A program made the translations under genes and the position numbers. The notes below the pieces were generated by a model that was not told the DNA's origin, did not search any database, and saw nothing but the letters and a program-made list of their open reading frames with translations. Shown here piece after piece: positions 7,397 to 15,459 of a stretch of DNA of 64,000 nucleotides. Where the stretch lies: the NCBI RefSeq assembly GCF_030378205.1, contig NZ_CP127385.1, positions 6,922,001 to 6,986,000 of the forward strand. The letters are read 5' to 3'. The stretch is from Bradyrhizobium sp. NP1. Its GTDB lineage: Bacteria; Pseudomonadota; Alphaproteobacteria; Rhizobiales; Xanthobacteraceae. Position 1 is the first letter of the stretch. Every line of letters starts with the position of its first letter.

Positions 7397-8182
7397 ATGA
7401 ACCCTCCCCCGCCCAAGGTCGCGCTCGTCACCGGAGCGGCGCGCGGCATCGGACTTGCCATCGCCAAGCGCTTTCTTGCCGATGGCTGGCGCGTGGCGCT
7501 GCTCGACATCGAAGGCGAACTGCTTGGTGCGGCGGTCGAAGCGCTGAAGCAGCCGGAGCGCACGCTCGCGCTTTCCTGCGACGTCGCCGACGCCGGTGCG
7601 GTCAACGCCGCGATGGCAGCGCTGGGCCGGCGGTTCGGCCGACTCGACGTGCTCGTCAACAATGCCGGCGTCGCGGTGTTCGCGCCGTTGATGGAGACCT
7701 CGGATGCCGACTGGAACCGGGTGCTCGCGGTCAACCTGACCGGGCCGTTCCTGTGCACCAAGGCAGCGGTGCCGCTGCTCCGCGAACAGGGCGGCGCGAT
7801 TGTCAACATCACCTCGATCTCGGCGGTGCGCGCATCCACGCTGCGCTCGGCCTACGGCACCAGCAAGGCCGGGCTTGCGCATCTCACCAAGCAGCTCGCG
7901 GTCGAGCTCGCTTCGCTGGGCATCCGCGTCAACGCGGTAGCACCGGGACCGGTCGAAACCGCGATGGCGAAAGCCGTGCACACCGCCGAGATCCGCGCCG
8001 ACTATCACGACGCGATCCCGCTCAACCGCTACGGGCTGGAAGAGGAACTGGCCGAGGCGGTGTATTTCCTGAGCTCGGAGCGCGCGACCTACATCACCGG
8101 GCAGGTGCTCGCGGTCGATGGCGGCTTTGATGCCGCCGGCATCGGCCTGCCGACGCTGCGCGGCCAGCGCCGCAACGGCTGA
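7397..8182 (+). CDS. Short-chain dehydrogenase/reductase (SDR)
   Basis: 261 residues, a classical SDR. The cofactor motif TGAARGIG is at about residues 12-19, NNAG at about 89-92, the catalytic Ser in NITSISAV (about 141) and YGTSK (Tyr about 153, Lys about 157). The late GQVLAVDGGF signature is present. The Asp at the end of beta-2 (ALLDIEGE) favours NAD over NADP. It is an oxidoreductase of unknown alcohol or ketone substrate. It converges on the cobC-like gene with 9 bases between. Confidence 0.9.
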   Translation: MNPPPPKVALVTGAARGIGLAIAKRFLADGWRVALLDIEGELLGAAVEALKQPERTLALSCDVADAGAVNAAMAALGRRFGRLDVLVNNAGVAVFAPLMETSDADWNRVLAVNLTGPFLCTKAAVPLLREQGGAIVNITSISAVRASTLRSAYGTSKAGLAHLTKQLAVELASLGIRVNAVAPGPVETAMAKAVHTAEIRADYHDAIPLNRYGLEEELAEAVYFLSSERATYITGQVLAVDGGFDAAGIGLPTLRGQRRNG

Positions 8183-8191
8183 GCAATCTCT

Positions 8192-8770
8192 TTAGCGCCG
8201 GTTCACCGCAGCGACGCGCCAGCCATTGCCGATGCGGTCGATTCGCGTCAGCGATAGCGGATCGATGACGAAGCGCAGCGCCGCTTCGGGTGCCAGACCA
8301 AGCGCGATCGCCAGCACCGCGCGGATCGTGCCGGAATGCACGACCAGGACGACGTCGCCGGCCGGAAGGTCCGCCAGTCCTGCTTCGACACGGGCGAGCT
8401 GATCGACAAAGCTTTCGCCGGCGGGCGGACGGCTCTGTGCCGGCGCCTGCCAGAATGCGTGATAGGCGGCGCCGAGCTCGGCAGCGAGCTCATCGTGGCG
8501 CCTGCCGGTCCAACTGCCGAAATCCTGCTCGCGGAAGGCATCGCGCGCGATCGCCGCAAGTCCGAGCGCGGATGCGGTCTCGCGCGTGCGGCGCGCCGGA
8601 CTGCAAAACGCGGCAGCGGCGGCCGGCAGCCGCGCTTTCAGCGCGTCGATGGAATCGACGTCGCCGAGATCAGCCGGCGCCTCAGACCCATGGATGATCC
8701 CGCGCGGCCCGTCGACCGGGGCGTGCCGGATCAGCCAAAGTCTCGTTTCGCCGTTCATCTTGCCGTTCAT
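8192..8770 (-). CDS. cobC: Histidine phosphatase, probably alpha-ribazole phosphatase (CobC-like)
   Basis: 192 residues from the ATG at 8770; a GTG one codon upstream overlaps the cobS stop. The RHG motif is LIRHAPVDG, with the catalytic His near residue 12. The second Arg/Glu region is CSPARRTRETA and FREQDFGSWTG, and the distal His is in VVHSGTIRA. CobC removes the phosphate of alpha-ribazole phosphate in the lower-ligand branch of cobalamin assembly. The family is promiscuous, and the CobC role rests mainly on its place directly after cobS and near cobT. Confidence 0.78.
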   Translation of the reverse strand: MNGKMNGETRLWLIRHAPVDGPRGIIHGSEAPADLGDVDSIDALKARLPAAAAAFCSPARRTRETASALGLAAIARDAFREQDFGSWTGRRHDELAAELGAAYHAFWQAPAQSRPPAGESFVDQLARVEAGLADLPAGDVVLVVHSGTIRAVLAIALGLAPEAALRFVIDPLSLTRIDRIGNGWRVAAVNRR

Positions 8771-8772
8771 CA

Positions 8773-9525
8773 CTAGCTGAACCGCGCGGCGAGCAGCACG
8801 AGGATAAAGGTTTCCGCGACCTGCTCGGTGGCGCCGAGCACGTCGCCGGTCTGGCCGCCGATCTGCCGCCGCGCCAGCAGCGCCATGCCGGCGGCGCCGA
8901 CAACAGCTGCCAGCGTCGCATAAAGCGCCGCCACGAAGGGGAGCAGCAGGAGCGCGAAGAGCACGGCGATGGCGGCCGCGGTCACCACGATCGAAAGGTC
9001 GGGCCGGCCGGCGCCGGCCGCAAGCCCGTCGCTTCGCGCATAAGGCAGGTTCATCGCGACCGCCGGCAGCACGGCGCGCGCCAGCGCATGCGCCGCCACG
9101 ACGCCCGGCACGATCACGCCATCCGGCAGCACGGCGAGCGTGCAGACCTTGGTCGTGAAGCCGACCAGCAGGATCAGCACGCCATAGGTGCCGATCCGGC
9201 TGTCGCGCATGATCGCGAGCTTCGTCGCCGTATCGTTGCCGCCGCCAAAACCATCGGCGACGTCGGCGAGCCCGTCCTCGTGCAGCGCGCCGGTCAGGAG
9301 CACCCCGCAGCCAAGCGCGAGCGTGGCGGCGGCAAGCTCAGGAACGTTGGCGCTGCGCAGGATCAGGCAGACCAGCCCGATGACTGCACCGATGCCCGCG
9401 CCGACGACGGGAAACAACCGGCCCGCGCGCGCGAAATTGGCGGGCCTTGCGCCATCCGCCTGCGGCACCGGCAACCGGGTCAGAAATGCGATCGCGGTTT
9501 TGAGGTCGTCGAGCCACTCATTCAT
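8773..9525 (-). CDS. cobS: Adenosylcobinamide-GDP ribazoletransferase (cobalamin synthase)
   Basis: 250 residues of largely membrane-spanning protein. The N-terminal FLTRLPVP and the conserved acidic segment HEDGLADVADGFGGG (about residues 82-96), which binds the metal and substrate, identify CobS (called CobV in the aerobic pathway). It joins adenosylcobinamide-GDP to alpha-ribazole or its phosphate in the inner membrane. It is co-transcribed with the cobC-like gene and diverges from cobT with only 54 bases between. Confidence 0.95.
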   Translation of the reverse strand: MNEWLDDLKTAIAFLTRLPVPQADGARPANFARAGRLFPVVGAGIGAVIGLVCLILRSANVPELAAATLALGCGVLLTGALHEDGLADVADGFGGGNDTATKLAIMRDSRIGTYGVLILLVGFTTKVCTLAVLPDGVIVPGVVAAHALARAVLPAVAMNLPYARSDGLAAGAGRPDLSIVVTAAAIAVLFALLLLPFVAALYATLAAVVGAAGMALLARRQIGGQTGDVLGATEQVAETFILVLLAARFS

Positions 9526-9579
9526 GCTACAGAGCCCCGGATTTGTTTTGCCTGCAAGCCCGCTCGACCAGGGAATCGC

Positions 9580-10596
9580 ATGACATTCGCCAGTCTAGAC
9601 GACATCCGCGCCTTCTGTCGCGACCTGCCACCGGGCGACGAGCGCTTCGGCGAAGCGGCCATGACGCGGCAGCGGGTCCTGACCAAGCCGCCCGGGAGCC
9701 TCGGCCGGCTGGAGGCGCTGGCGATCTGGCTCGCGCGCTGGCAACGCCGCGAGCGGCCACGGCTCGATCGGGCTGTGATCGCGGTGTTCGCCGGCAATCA
9801 CGGCGTCGCCGCGCGCGGCGTCTCCGCATATCCGGCCGCCGTCACCGCGCAGATGGTGGCCAATTTCGAAGCCGGGGGTGCTGCGATCAACCAGCTCGCC
9901 GGCCTCGCTGGCGCCGAGCTGCGCGTGGTGCCGATCGAGCTCGATCGGCCAACACGCGACTTCACGACCGCCCCCGCCATGACGGCGGAAGAGTTCCTCG
10001 CGGCCGTTGCGATCGGCTACCGCACGGTGCCCGAGGATTGCGACCTGCTCGCAGTCGGCGAAATGGGAATCGCCAACACCACGGCGGCCGCGACGCTCTG
10101 CGCGGCGCTGCTCGGTGGCGGACCGGAGCGATGGGTTGGCCGCGGAACCGGCGTCGACGACGACGGCCTGGCACGCAAGCGCGCCGTGATCGAAGCCGCG
10201 CTCGCCCTCCATCGCGATCGTCTCGGCGATCCCCTGGCCGTCGCGGCGGCGCTCTCCGGCCGCGAGCTTGCCGCCATCCTCGGCGCGGTGCTGGCCGCGC
10301 GTCGGCATCGTATTCCGGTGCTGCTCGACGGCTTCGTCGCCACTGCCGCGATCCTGCCGCTGGCACGCCTCGAAGCCGCCATGACTGCGCATTGCCGTGC
10401 CGCCCACGTCTCCGCGGAATCCGGACACCGCGCCCTGCTGCACGAACTCGGCCTCGACCCGCTGCTCGATCTCGAGATGCGGCTTGGCGAGGCCTCCGGC
10501 GCCGCCACGGCGCTGTTGCTGCTGCGCGCCGCGGTGGCATGCCACAACGGCATGGCGACGTTTGCCGAGGCAGGCGTCTCCGACGCGCAAGGTTAA
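9580..10596 (+). CDS. cobT: Nicotinate-nucleotide--dimethylbenzimidazole phosphoribosyltransferase
   Basis: 338 residues from the ATG at 9580; the frame is open upstream, but that part overlays cobS. Diagnostic segments are TKPPGSLGRLE (about residues 35-45), AGNHGVAARGVSAYP (about 70-84), GEMGIANTT (about 160-168), GRGTGVDDDG and the C-terminal NGMATFAEAGV, which holds the catalytic glutamate. It makes alpha-ribazole phosphate from NaMN and DMB for the lower ligand of B12. It is divergent from cobS-cobC, so the three form a small lower-loop assembly set without the corrin ring genes. Confidence 0.95.
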   Translation: MTFASLDDIRAFCRDLPPGDERFGEAAMTRQRVLTKPPGSLGRLEALAIWLARWQRRERPRLDRAVIAVFAGNHGVAARGVSAYPAAVTAQMVANFEAGGAAINQLAGLAGAELRVVPIELDRPTRDFTTAPAMTAEEFLAAVAIGYRTVPEDCDLLAVGEMGIANTTAAATLCAALLGGGPERWVGRGTGVDDDGLARKRAVIEAALALHRDRLGDPLAVAAALSGRELAAILGAVLAARRHRIPVLLDGFVATAAILPLARLEAAMTAHCRAAHVSAESGHRALLHELGLDPLLDLEMRLGEASGAATALLLLRAAVACHNGMATFAEAGVSDAQG

Positions 10597-10669
10597 TGTT
10601 TCCTAGCGCAGACGCGAGCGCTGATTAGGTCTATAGTGCCGATGGTGACGCATTCGACGCGGAAGACCG

Positions 10670-11110
10670 ATGCGAGGCGTGGTCCTGAAAGCGGTGATGG
10701 TTGCGGCCGCGCTCTGCGCTATGGCGCTCGCGCCGGCCGAAGCCGACGTGCGCATTCTCTCAAGCCCCGGCGGACAGGTCGGCCCCTTCCTCGATCTTTT
10801 CGAACAGATCCGCAATTCCGGCGAACGCGTCGTGATCGACGGACCCTGCATGTCGGCCTGCACGCTGGTGCTCAGCATGGTGCCGAGCGACCGCATCTGC
10901 GTGACGCGCCGTGCCGCGCTCGGTTTCCACGCCGCCCGTTCGATCGACCGGCGCGGCCGCAGCTATGCCGAACCGGAAGCCTCCGACCTCGTGCTGCAGG
11001 CCTATCCGGAACCGGTGCGGAACTGGATCAGCCGGCGCGGCGGACTGACCTCGCGCCTGCTGGTATTGCGCGGCCGCGAGCTCGCCGCGATCTATCATTC
11101 CTGCCGCTAG
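10670..11110 (+). CDS. Exported ClpP/crotonase-like protein, unknown function
   Basis: 146 residues. A signal peptide covers about residues 1-25 (VVLKAVMVAAALCAMALAPAEA, likely cut after AEA). The mature part has ILSSPGGQV, then GPCMSACTLVLSMVP with a Ser in an SAC context, and later LGFHAARS. This S...H arrangement is that of periplasmic ClpP-fold proteins often annotated as hypothetical, so a serine-hydrolase-like site is possible. It follows cobT by 73 bases, but nothing links it to B12. Convergent with the VOC gene, with a long inverted repeat between. Confidence 0.75.
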   Translation: MRGVVLKAVMVAAALCAMALAPAEADVRILSSPGGQVGPFLDLFEQIRNSGERVVIDGPCMSACTLVLSMVPSDRICVTRRAALGFHAARSIDRRGRSYAEPEASDLVLQAYPEPVRNWISRRGGLTSRLLVLRGRELAAIYHSCR

Positions 11111-11118
11111 TGCCCGGA

Positions 11119-11166
11119 CCCGAAGTTCGCATCATTTTGCGGCGGGGCTCGTTTGCGAACTTCGGG
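11119..11166. terminator. Bidirectional hairpin between convergent genes
   Basis: CCCGAAGTTCGC and GCGAACTTCGGG form 12-base perfect arms around a 24-base loop. It lies between the stops of the ClpP-like gene and the VOC gene. Shorter GAAGTTCG...CGAACTTC pairs recur at about 42732-42770, so it may belong to a dispersed repeat family that serves as terminator. Confidence 0.6.
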
Positions 11167-11180
11167 GCCGAAGGACTGGC

Positions 11181-11588
11181 TCACATTTCCATCGGCGAAA
11201 TGACCATCCACGGAATGCCGAACTGGTCGGTGCACATACCAAAGCCCTTGGCGAAGAAGGTCTTGCCAAACGGCATGGTGACGCTGCCGCCTGCGGCAAG
11301 CGCGGTGAACTTGCGCTCGGCCTCGCCGGGATCCTTGACCTCGAGCGAGATCGAGAAGCCCTGCGGCTTGTGAAAATGCTCCGGCGGCGCATCGGAGGCC
11401 ATCAGCACCTGGCCGTCGATCGAGATCTTGCCGTGCATGATCTGGTTCTTGCGCTCCGCCGGACACGGCATGTCCGGCGGCGCATCGGTGTTGCGAAGCA
11501 GGGCCTCGATCTTTGCGCCCAGCGTCTTCTCGTAGAACTTGAACGCGGCTTCGCACTGGCCCTGATAGAACAGATAGGGATTGATCAT
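11181..11588 (-). CDS. VOC family protein (PhnB-like)
   Basis: 135 residues. It starts MINPYLFYQGQCEAAFKFYE and has the PhnB-like pattern of paired beta-alpha-beta-beta-beta units: ISIDGQVLMASDAPPEHF in the middle and DQFGIPWMVISPME at the end. The family is metal-dependent dioxygenase/isomerase-like or ligand-binding, and no reaction can be assigned. It is the last gene of a DoxX-SRPBCC-VOC operon (42 bases after the SRPBCC stop). Such proteins recur beside ECF42 sigma factors, and the operon promoter (12679-12705) fits that sigma. Confidence 0.87.
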   Translation of the reverse strand: MINPYLFYQGQCEAAFKFYEKTLGAKIEALLRNTDAPPDMPCPAERKNQIMHGKISIDGQVLMASDAPPEHFHKPQGFSISLEVKDPGEAERKFTALAAGGSVTMPFGKTFFAKGFGMCTDQFGIPWMVISPMEM

Positions 11589-11630
11589 CGTTTGCTCCTC
11601 GGGTGATTGCCGGCGAGCCGGCGGAGGCGT

Positions 11631-12167
11631 CTACTTCTCGGTGAGCTTTCTCAGGTTCGCGAGGCCGGCTTCGAAATCCCTGCCGATCATCCGGTCCATG
11701 TTCATGACCACCTGCATCATCTTCGACAGGAACGGCGCGGGGCCGCTCATGACCCAGTTGACGGTGGTCGCATCGCCCTGCGGCAGCAGGCTGAATTCGG
11801 CGGTGTTGTGGGCTTCGAACGGCTTGAGGAAATCGAGCTTGATCTTGATCTTCGAGGGCGCGGTCGCCTCGAGTATCTCCATGCGCCCGCAGCCGACATT
11901 CTTGTTGCCCTCCCAGGCGTAGGCGGCGCCCTTGCCGCTTTCCGGCCCGCTGTAGCTGCGCTTGAGCTCGGGATCCTTGTCCTCCCACGGCGACCAGCCG
12001 CGCCACTGATGAAAGTCGGCGATCAAGGGGAAGATCGCCTCGGCCGGCGCCCTGATCACGGCGCCGCGCTGGATGCTGAACGTATCGGGCTTGGTGGCGG
12101 CGAGGATCAGCACGATCGCGATGGCGAGCGCGATCACGACCGCGATGATGACGAGGCTCGTGTACAT
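11631..12167 (-). CDS. Membrane-anchored SRPBCC (START-like) protein
   Basis: 178 residues from the ATG at 12167 with AGGGAGCC-type spacing before it. An N-terminal membrane segment at residues 4-26 (LVIIAVVIALAIAIVLILAA) is followed by a polyketide-cyclase-like domain: RGAVIRAPAEAIFPLIADFHQW, then WSPWEDKDPELKRSYSGP. The SRPBCC fold binds hydrophobic ligands in a deep cavity. Middle gene of the DoxX-SRPBCC-VOC operon, inferred to be under ECF42 control. A long open frame upstream overlays DoxX and sigma genes and is not coding. Confidence 0.85.
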   Translation of the reverse strand: MYTSLVIIAVVIALAIAIVLILAATKPDTFSIQRGAVIRAPAEAIFPLIADFHQWRGWSPWEDKDPELKRSYSGPESGKGAAYAWEGNKNVGCGRMEILEATAPSKIKIKLDFLKPFEAHNTAEFSLLPQGDATTVNWVMSGPAPFLSKMMQVVMNMDRMIGRDFEAGLANLRKLTEK

Positions 12168-12195
12168 GGAGAGGCTCCCTTGATTCCCTTGCGAT

Positions 12196-12228
12196 GCTCC
12201 CTCCCCCTTTTTAGCCGGAGGAGGGAGC
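12196..12228. repeat. Inverted repeat between the DoxX and SRPBCC genes
   Basis: GCTCCCTCC and GGAGGGAGC pair perfectly over 9 bases with a 15-base loop, within the operon. It could trim or attenuate the transcript, or be a dispersed repeat; nothing decides. Confidence 0.45.
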
Positions 12229-12232
12229 GATT

Positions 12233-12646
12233 TCAGTACCGGAACGGCAGCAGCTCGCGCATCCGCCTGTCGCGCAGCCACAGCCCGCCCCACACCATCA
12301 CTCCGAGATACAGCCCGAACAGCACATGGCTGAACAGCGGGCTGCCGACCCGGACATGCGAGGCGATCGCCCCGCCGAGATAGCCCGTCAGCAGGATGGC
12401 GCCGAGGATCGAAGTCGGCGGCACCGCGTAGAGCAGCGTGCAGACGATCGTGATGATTCCGAGGCTGCGCGCCAGCGTTTCGCTCGCACCGTAGCCCATC
12501 TTGTCCATCCCTTCCGTGACAACCGGCCACGGCACGAGCTTGATCGCTCCGTCGAACAGCAGGAAGACGATGACGAGGCCGCTTAAGATGCGGCCCAGTA
12601 GAGTGGCCGGTCTTGAGACCGGCGCGGTCTCGGTAACGATGGACAT
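12233..12646 (-). CDS. DoxX-like four-helix membrane protein
   Basis: 137 residues from the ATG at 12646. Four hydrophobic helices: ILSGLVIVFLLFDGAIKL, the LGIITIVCTLLYAV region, TSILGAILLTGYLGGAIAS and VLFGLYLGVMVWGGLWL. The DGAIKL in helix 1 and GYLGGAIASHVRVG in helix 3 are typical of the DoxX-like family of small quinone-linked or redox membrane proteins. First gene of the operon, 32 bases downstream of the predicted ECF42 -10. Biochemical role unknown. Confidence 0.85.
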   Translation of the reverse strand: MSIVTETAPVSRPATLLGRILSGLVIVFLLFDGAIKLVPWPVVTEGMDKMGYGASETLARSLGIITIVCTLLYAVPPTSILGAILLTGYLGGAIASHVRVGSPLFSHVLFGLYLGVMVWGGLWLRDRRMRELLPFRY

Positions 12647-12678
12647 GACTTGCTCCGTTGGTGATGCCTTGCCCAATA

Positions 12679-12705
12679 GACGAACGAGGGGCGCGCCGGC
12701 CGACA
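12679..12705 (-). promoter_or_regulatory. Predicted ECF42-type promoter for the DoxX-SRPBCC-VOC operon
   Basis: Minus strand TGTCGG (12705-12700), a 17-base spacer, then CGTC (12682-12679). Identical hexamer, tetramer and spacing to the sites at 3108-3134 and 14515-14541, while the spacers themselves are unrelated. That is what a sigma-specific signal, rather than a recent duplication, would look like. Confidence 0.75.
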
Positions 12706-12829
12706 GGAGCGGTAAAAGAATTTTGCGGAAGCGGCATTTTTCGTTGCCGGATTGCGGGTTCGGGATCGGAGGCTGCAAGGAGAGCGGCGCTTTTGTCAGC
12801 AGATGGCAGGGCCGCCGGCGCGACCCCGT

Positions 12830-14122
12830 TCAGCTCTTCTTGCCGGCCTTGCTGCCGTCCCTGGCCGCGCCGGGCTGGCTGTCGCGGATCAGCCGGTCGA
12901 GATGCATGCGGATGTGGGCTGCCTCGGCCGAGGTATTGGCGAGCGCGATGGCGCGGTCGAACGCCACCCGCGCCTCGTCGTTGCGGCCCAGCTGCATCAA
13001 CAGCGCGCCGCGCACGCCGAAATAATGGAAGTAGTTCGACAGCCGCGCCGCCAGCGGCTCGATCATCTCGAGCGCGGCCGCAGGTCCCCGCGACTTGGAG
13101 ACCGCAACCGCGCGGTTCAGCGTCACCACCGGCGACGGCTGCATGATTTCGAGCGCGCCATAGAGCAGGTCGATCTGCTTCCAGTCGGTATCCTCGGGCC
13201 TTTCCGCCCGCGCATGCAGCGCGGCAACCGCCGCCTGCACCTGATAGGGCCCGCTGCGGCGATGGCGCATCGCCTTGTCGATCAGCGCCAGCCCTTCGGC
13301 GATCATCGGCTGATTCCACTGCGAACGATCCTGATCCTCGAGCAGGATCACCGCGCCATCGGCGTCGAAACGGGCCGCGGCGCGCGCATGCTGCAGCATT
13401 AGCAGCGCCGCCAGTCCCATGATCTCCGGCTCGCTCGGAAACAGCCGCAGCAGCAGCCGCGCCAGGCGGATCGCTTCCTCGCACAGGGGTTTTCGGATTT
13501 CCGCGGTGTCGCCGCTCGCCGAATAGCCCTCGTTGAAGATCAGGTAGATCATCGCGGCGACGGAAGCGAGCCGCTCGCCCCGCTCCATTGCGCCCGGCGT
13601 CTCGAACGGCACCTTGGCGCCGGCGACGCGCGCCTTGGCGCGGGTGATGCGCTGCTCCATCGCGGCTTCGCTGACCAGAAAGGCGCGCGCGATCTGCTTG
13701 ACGCTCAGGCCCGACACGATGCGCAAGGCAAGCGCGATCTGCTGGGTCGCCGGCAGCTCCGGATGGCAGCAGATGAACAGGAGCCGCAGGATGTCGTCGC
13801 GGTAATGCGAGCCGTCGAGCCGCTCGGCAATGGCGGACTCGGCGTCGTCGAGGTCGGAGATCGCCTGGTCGTCCTCCGGCAGCGCCTGGTGCCTGGAGGA
13901 GCGGCGCACCTCGTCGATGGCGACGTTGCGCCCGACCATGATCAGCCAGGCCGCGGGATCGCGCGGCGGGCCGTTTTGTGGCCAGGTCTTGAGCGCCCGC
14001 AGGCAGGCGTTCTGGAACGCCTCCTCTGCGGTGTCGAGATTGCGGAAATAGCGGAGCAGCGCGCCGACGGCTTGCGGGCGCGCTGAAGTCAATGCGGCAT
14101 CGATCCAGGCCGCCTCGGTCAT
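12830..14122 (-). CDS. ECF42-type RNA polymerase sigma factor with long C-terminal extension
   Basis: 430 residues from the ATG at 14122. Sigma region 2 covers about residues 18-85 (VGALLRYFRNLDTAEEAFQNA, DPAAWLIMVGRNVAIDEVRR). Region 4 is near residues 125-180 (QQIALALRIVSGLSVKQIARAFL). A C-terminal helical part of about 240 residues with TPR-like character follows (LARLLLRLFPSEPEIMGLAALLML, FGVRGALLMQLGRNDEARVAFDRAI). That extension and the YCII gene directly upstream define ECF42. The ATGA overlap with that gene implies coupled translation. No anti-sigma gene is adjacent, as usual for this group, where the extension is thought to control activity. Predicted targets are the three TGTCGG-N17-CGTC promoters here. 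Confidence 0.9.
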   Translation of the reverse strand: MTEAAWIDAALTSARPQAVGALLRYFRNLDTAEEAFQNACLRALKTWPQNGPPRDPAAWLIMVGRNVAIDEVRRSSRHQALPEDDQAISDLDDAESAIAERLDGSHYRDDILRLLFICCHPELPATQQIALALRIVSGLSVKQIARAFLVSEAAMEQRITRAKARVAGAKVPFETPGAMERGERLASVAAMIYLIFNEGYSASGDTAEIRKPLCEEAIRLARLLLRLFPSEPEIMGLAALLMLQHARAAARFDADGAVILLEDQDRSQWNQPMIAEGLALIDKAMRHRRSGPYQVQAAVAALHARAERPEDTDWKQIDLLYGALEIMQPSPVVTLNRAVAVSKSRGPAAALEMIEPLAARLSNYFHYFGVRGALLMQLGRNDEARVAFDRAIALANTSAEAAHIRMHLDRLIRDSQPGAARDGSKAGKKS

Positions 14123-14487
14123 TTCAGCGCATTCCCGGGCGCGAACACGCCGATCGGGCGAATCTCGTAAGCGCCGCCGGGATTGGCGGCCCCGAGCTCG
14201 CGCGCGACGTCGAGCGCCTCGTCCAGATTCTTGCAGTCGACGACATAAAAGCCGAGCAACTGCTCCTTGGTCTCGGCATAGGGCCCGTCGAGCACCACGG
14301 GCGGCTCCTCCTTGCGCAGCGTCGCGGCCGCGGTGGTCGGCAGCAGCCGCGCCACCGGCCCGAGCCGGCCCTGCCTGGTGAGTTTGTCCTGCACCACAGC
14401 AAGCTTCTTCATGACCGCGGCGTCCTGCTCCTTGCTCCAGGAGCCGACGAAGTCCTCGTCGTGATAGCAGAGAATGGCGTAGAGCAT
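14119..14487 (-). CDS. YCII/DGPF-domain protein co-expressed with the ECF42 sigma factor
   Basis: 122 residues: MLYAILCYHDEDFVGSWSKE start, LDGPYAETKEQLLGFYVVDC core (the DGPF motif is DGPY here), and the C-terminal YEIRPIGVFAPGNALK. Its stop overlaps the sigma start (ATGA). The predicted -10 lies 27 bases upstream of its ATG, so the operon should be autoregulated. In ECF42 loci the YCII protein is a conserved partner, but its activity is not established; peroxide- or electrophile-related chemistry is a guess from related dehydratase folds. Confidence 0.9.
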   Translation of the reverse strand: MLYAILCYHDEDFVGSWSKEQDAAVMKKLAVVQDKLTRQGRLGPVARLLPTTAAATLRKEEPPVVLDGPYAETKEQLLGFYVVDCKNLDEALDVARELGAANPGGAYEIRPIGVFAPGNALK

Positions 14488-14514
14488 GCGCGTGAGTTCC
14501 CCTATTGAGCCAAG

Positions 14515-14541
14515 GACGAGCGACTATGCCCCGAGCCGACA
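14515..14541 (-). promoter_or_regulatory. Predicted autoregulatory ECF42-type promoter
   Basis: Minus strand TGTCGG (14541-14536), 17 bases, CGTC (14518-14515), just upstream of the YCII-sigma operon. It is the third identical arrangement in 12 kb. Confidence 0.75.
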
Positions 14542-14695
14542 GCAAAGCGAAAATAATTTGCGGTGAGGGACCGGCCGCCGACGGCAACGCCACGAGTCCT
14601 GCTGGCCCCAGGCCTCGCGACCTGCTTCAGACCATGGAGGCGACAAAAGCGGCCAGGCGGTCGTAGGCGGGCGAGGTCGCCAGGCCTTGCAGGTC

Positions 14696-15364
14696 CTAGC
14701 CGGGCCGGCGCGCGGAAGCGAGCATCACGTCGATCGCGCCCTTTGCCAGCGTCTCCAGCTCCTTGCGCGGCACGCGGGCGCGGGCCCGGATCGCAAGCGT
14801 GTGGATGGTCGCGGAGGCAAGCTGCGCCAGCACGAGCGGATCGGCATCGTCACGCAGCTCGCCGTTCTCCCTGGCGCGGCGAAAGCAGGACGCAAAGGCC
14901 TTGTCGAGCTCGGCAAAGCCGTCGAGCACCATGCCGCGGATGTCGGGGTCGAGCACCGCTTCGGACGCCGCCGTCATCACGGTGAAGCAGCCGCGCGGTC
15001 CGGCTTCGCCGGAAACGTAGATGTCGAGCGCCACCGCATAGATGCGCTCCAGCCGTTTGCGGATCGGCATTTCGTCGCGGAAGATGTCGAGCATCGCCGC
15101 GCGCGCGTCGTCGCGGTAGCGCTGATAGCTCTTGATGTAGAGCTCGCGCTTGTCGCCGAAGGCGCCGTAGAGGCTTGGCCGGTTCATGCCGGTCGCCACG
15201 CTGAGATCGTCGAGCGAGGTGGCGGCGAAGCCGCTCGTGCGAAAGAGGTCGAGCGCCTTGCCGAGCGCGACATCAGGCTCGTAGGCGCGCGGCCTGCCGC
15301 GGCGCTTGGGCGGCAGTGGCGCCACTGGCGCGGCCGGCGCGCCCTTTCTCGTTTTTTGTACCAT
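14696..15364 (-). CDS. TetR/AcrR family transcriptional regulator, divergent from a GST gene
   Basis: 222 residues from the ATG at 15364; in-frame codons upstream run into the promoter region. A basic, proline-rich start (RKGAPAAPVAPLPPKRRGRPRAYEPD) leads into the HTH: LGKALDLFRTSGFAATSLDDLSVATGMNRPSLYGAFGDKRELYIKSYQRY is read here in parts (TSLDDLSVATGMN, LYGAFGDKRELY). The effector domain is in the C-terminal 130 residues. It shares an AT-rich 95-base region with the glutathione transferase at 15460, its likely target. A loose inverted repeat with TATA-ended arms lies at about 15390-15411, but no strong operator is seen. Confidence 0.88.
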   Translation of the reverse strand: MVQKTRKGAPAAPVAPLPPKRRGRPRAYEPDVALGKALDLFRTSGFAATSLDDLSVATGMNRPSLYGAFGDKRELYIKSYQRYRDDARAAMLDIFRDEMPIRKRLERIYAVALDIYVSGEAGPRGCFTVMTAASEAVLDPDIRGMVLDGFAELDKAFASCFRRARENGELRDDADPLVLAQLASATIHTLAIRARARVPRKELETLAKGAIDVMLASARRPG

Positions 15365-15459
15365 ATCGCAAAAAATCCTTGACCACGGATATATTATGCG
15401 AGACAGTATAAAAATCAACTGCGCCCGGCACGCCGGGTCGAACCGCCAGGGAGACACTG

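Noticed and set aside
9526..9579. Cobalamin riboswitch between the divergent cobS and cobT genes
   Set aside because: Only 54 bases lie between the starts, far too few for a B12 riboswitch, and no B12-box sequence is visible.
12168..13484. A 617-residue protein ending in the SRPBCC domain
   Set aside because: The upstream part lies over DoxX and sigma genes and has low-complexity Arg/Ala composition; the membrane anchor at 12167 is the real start.
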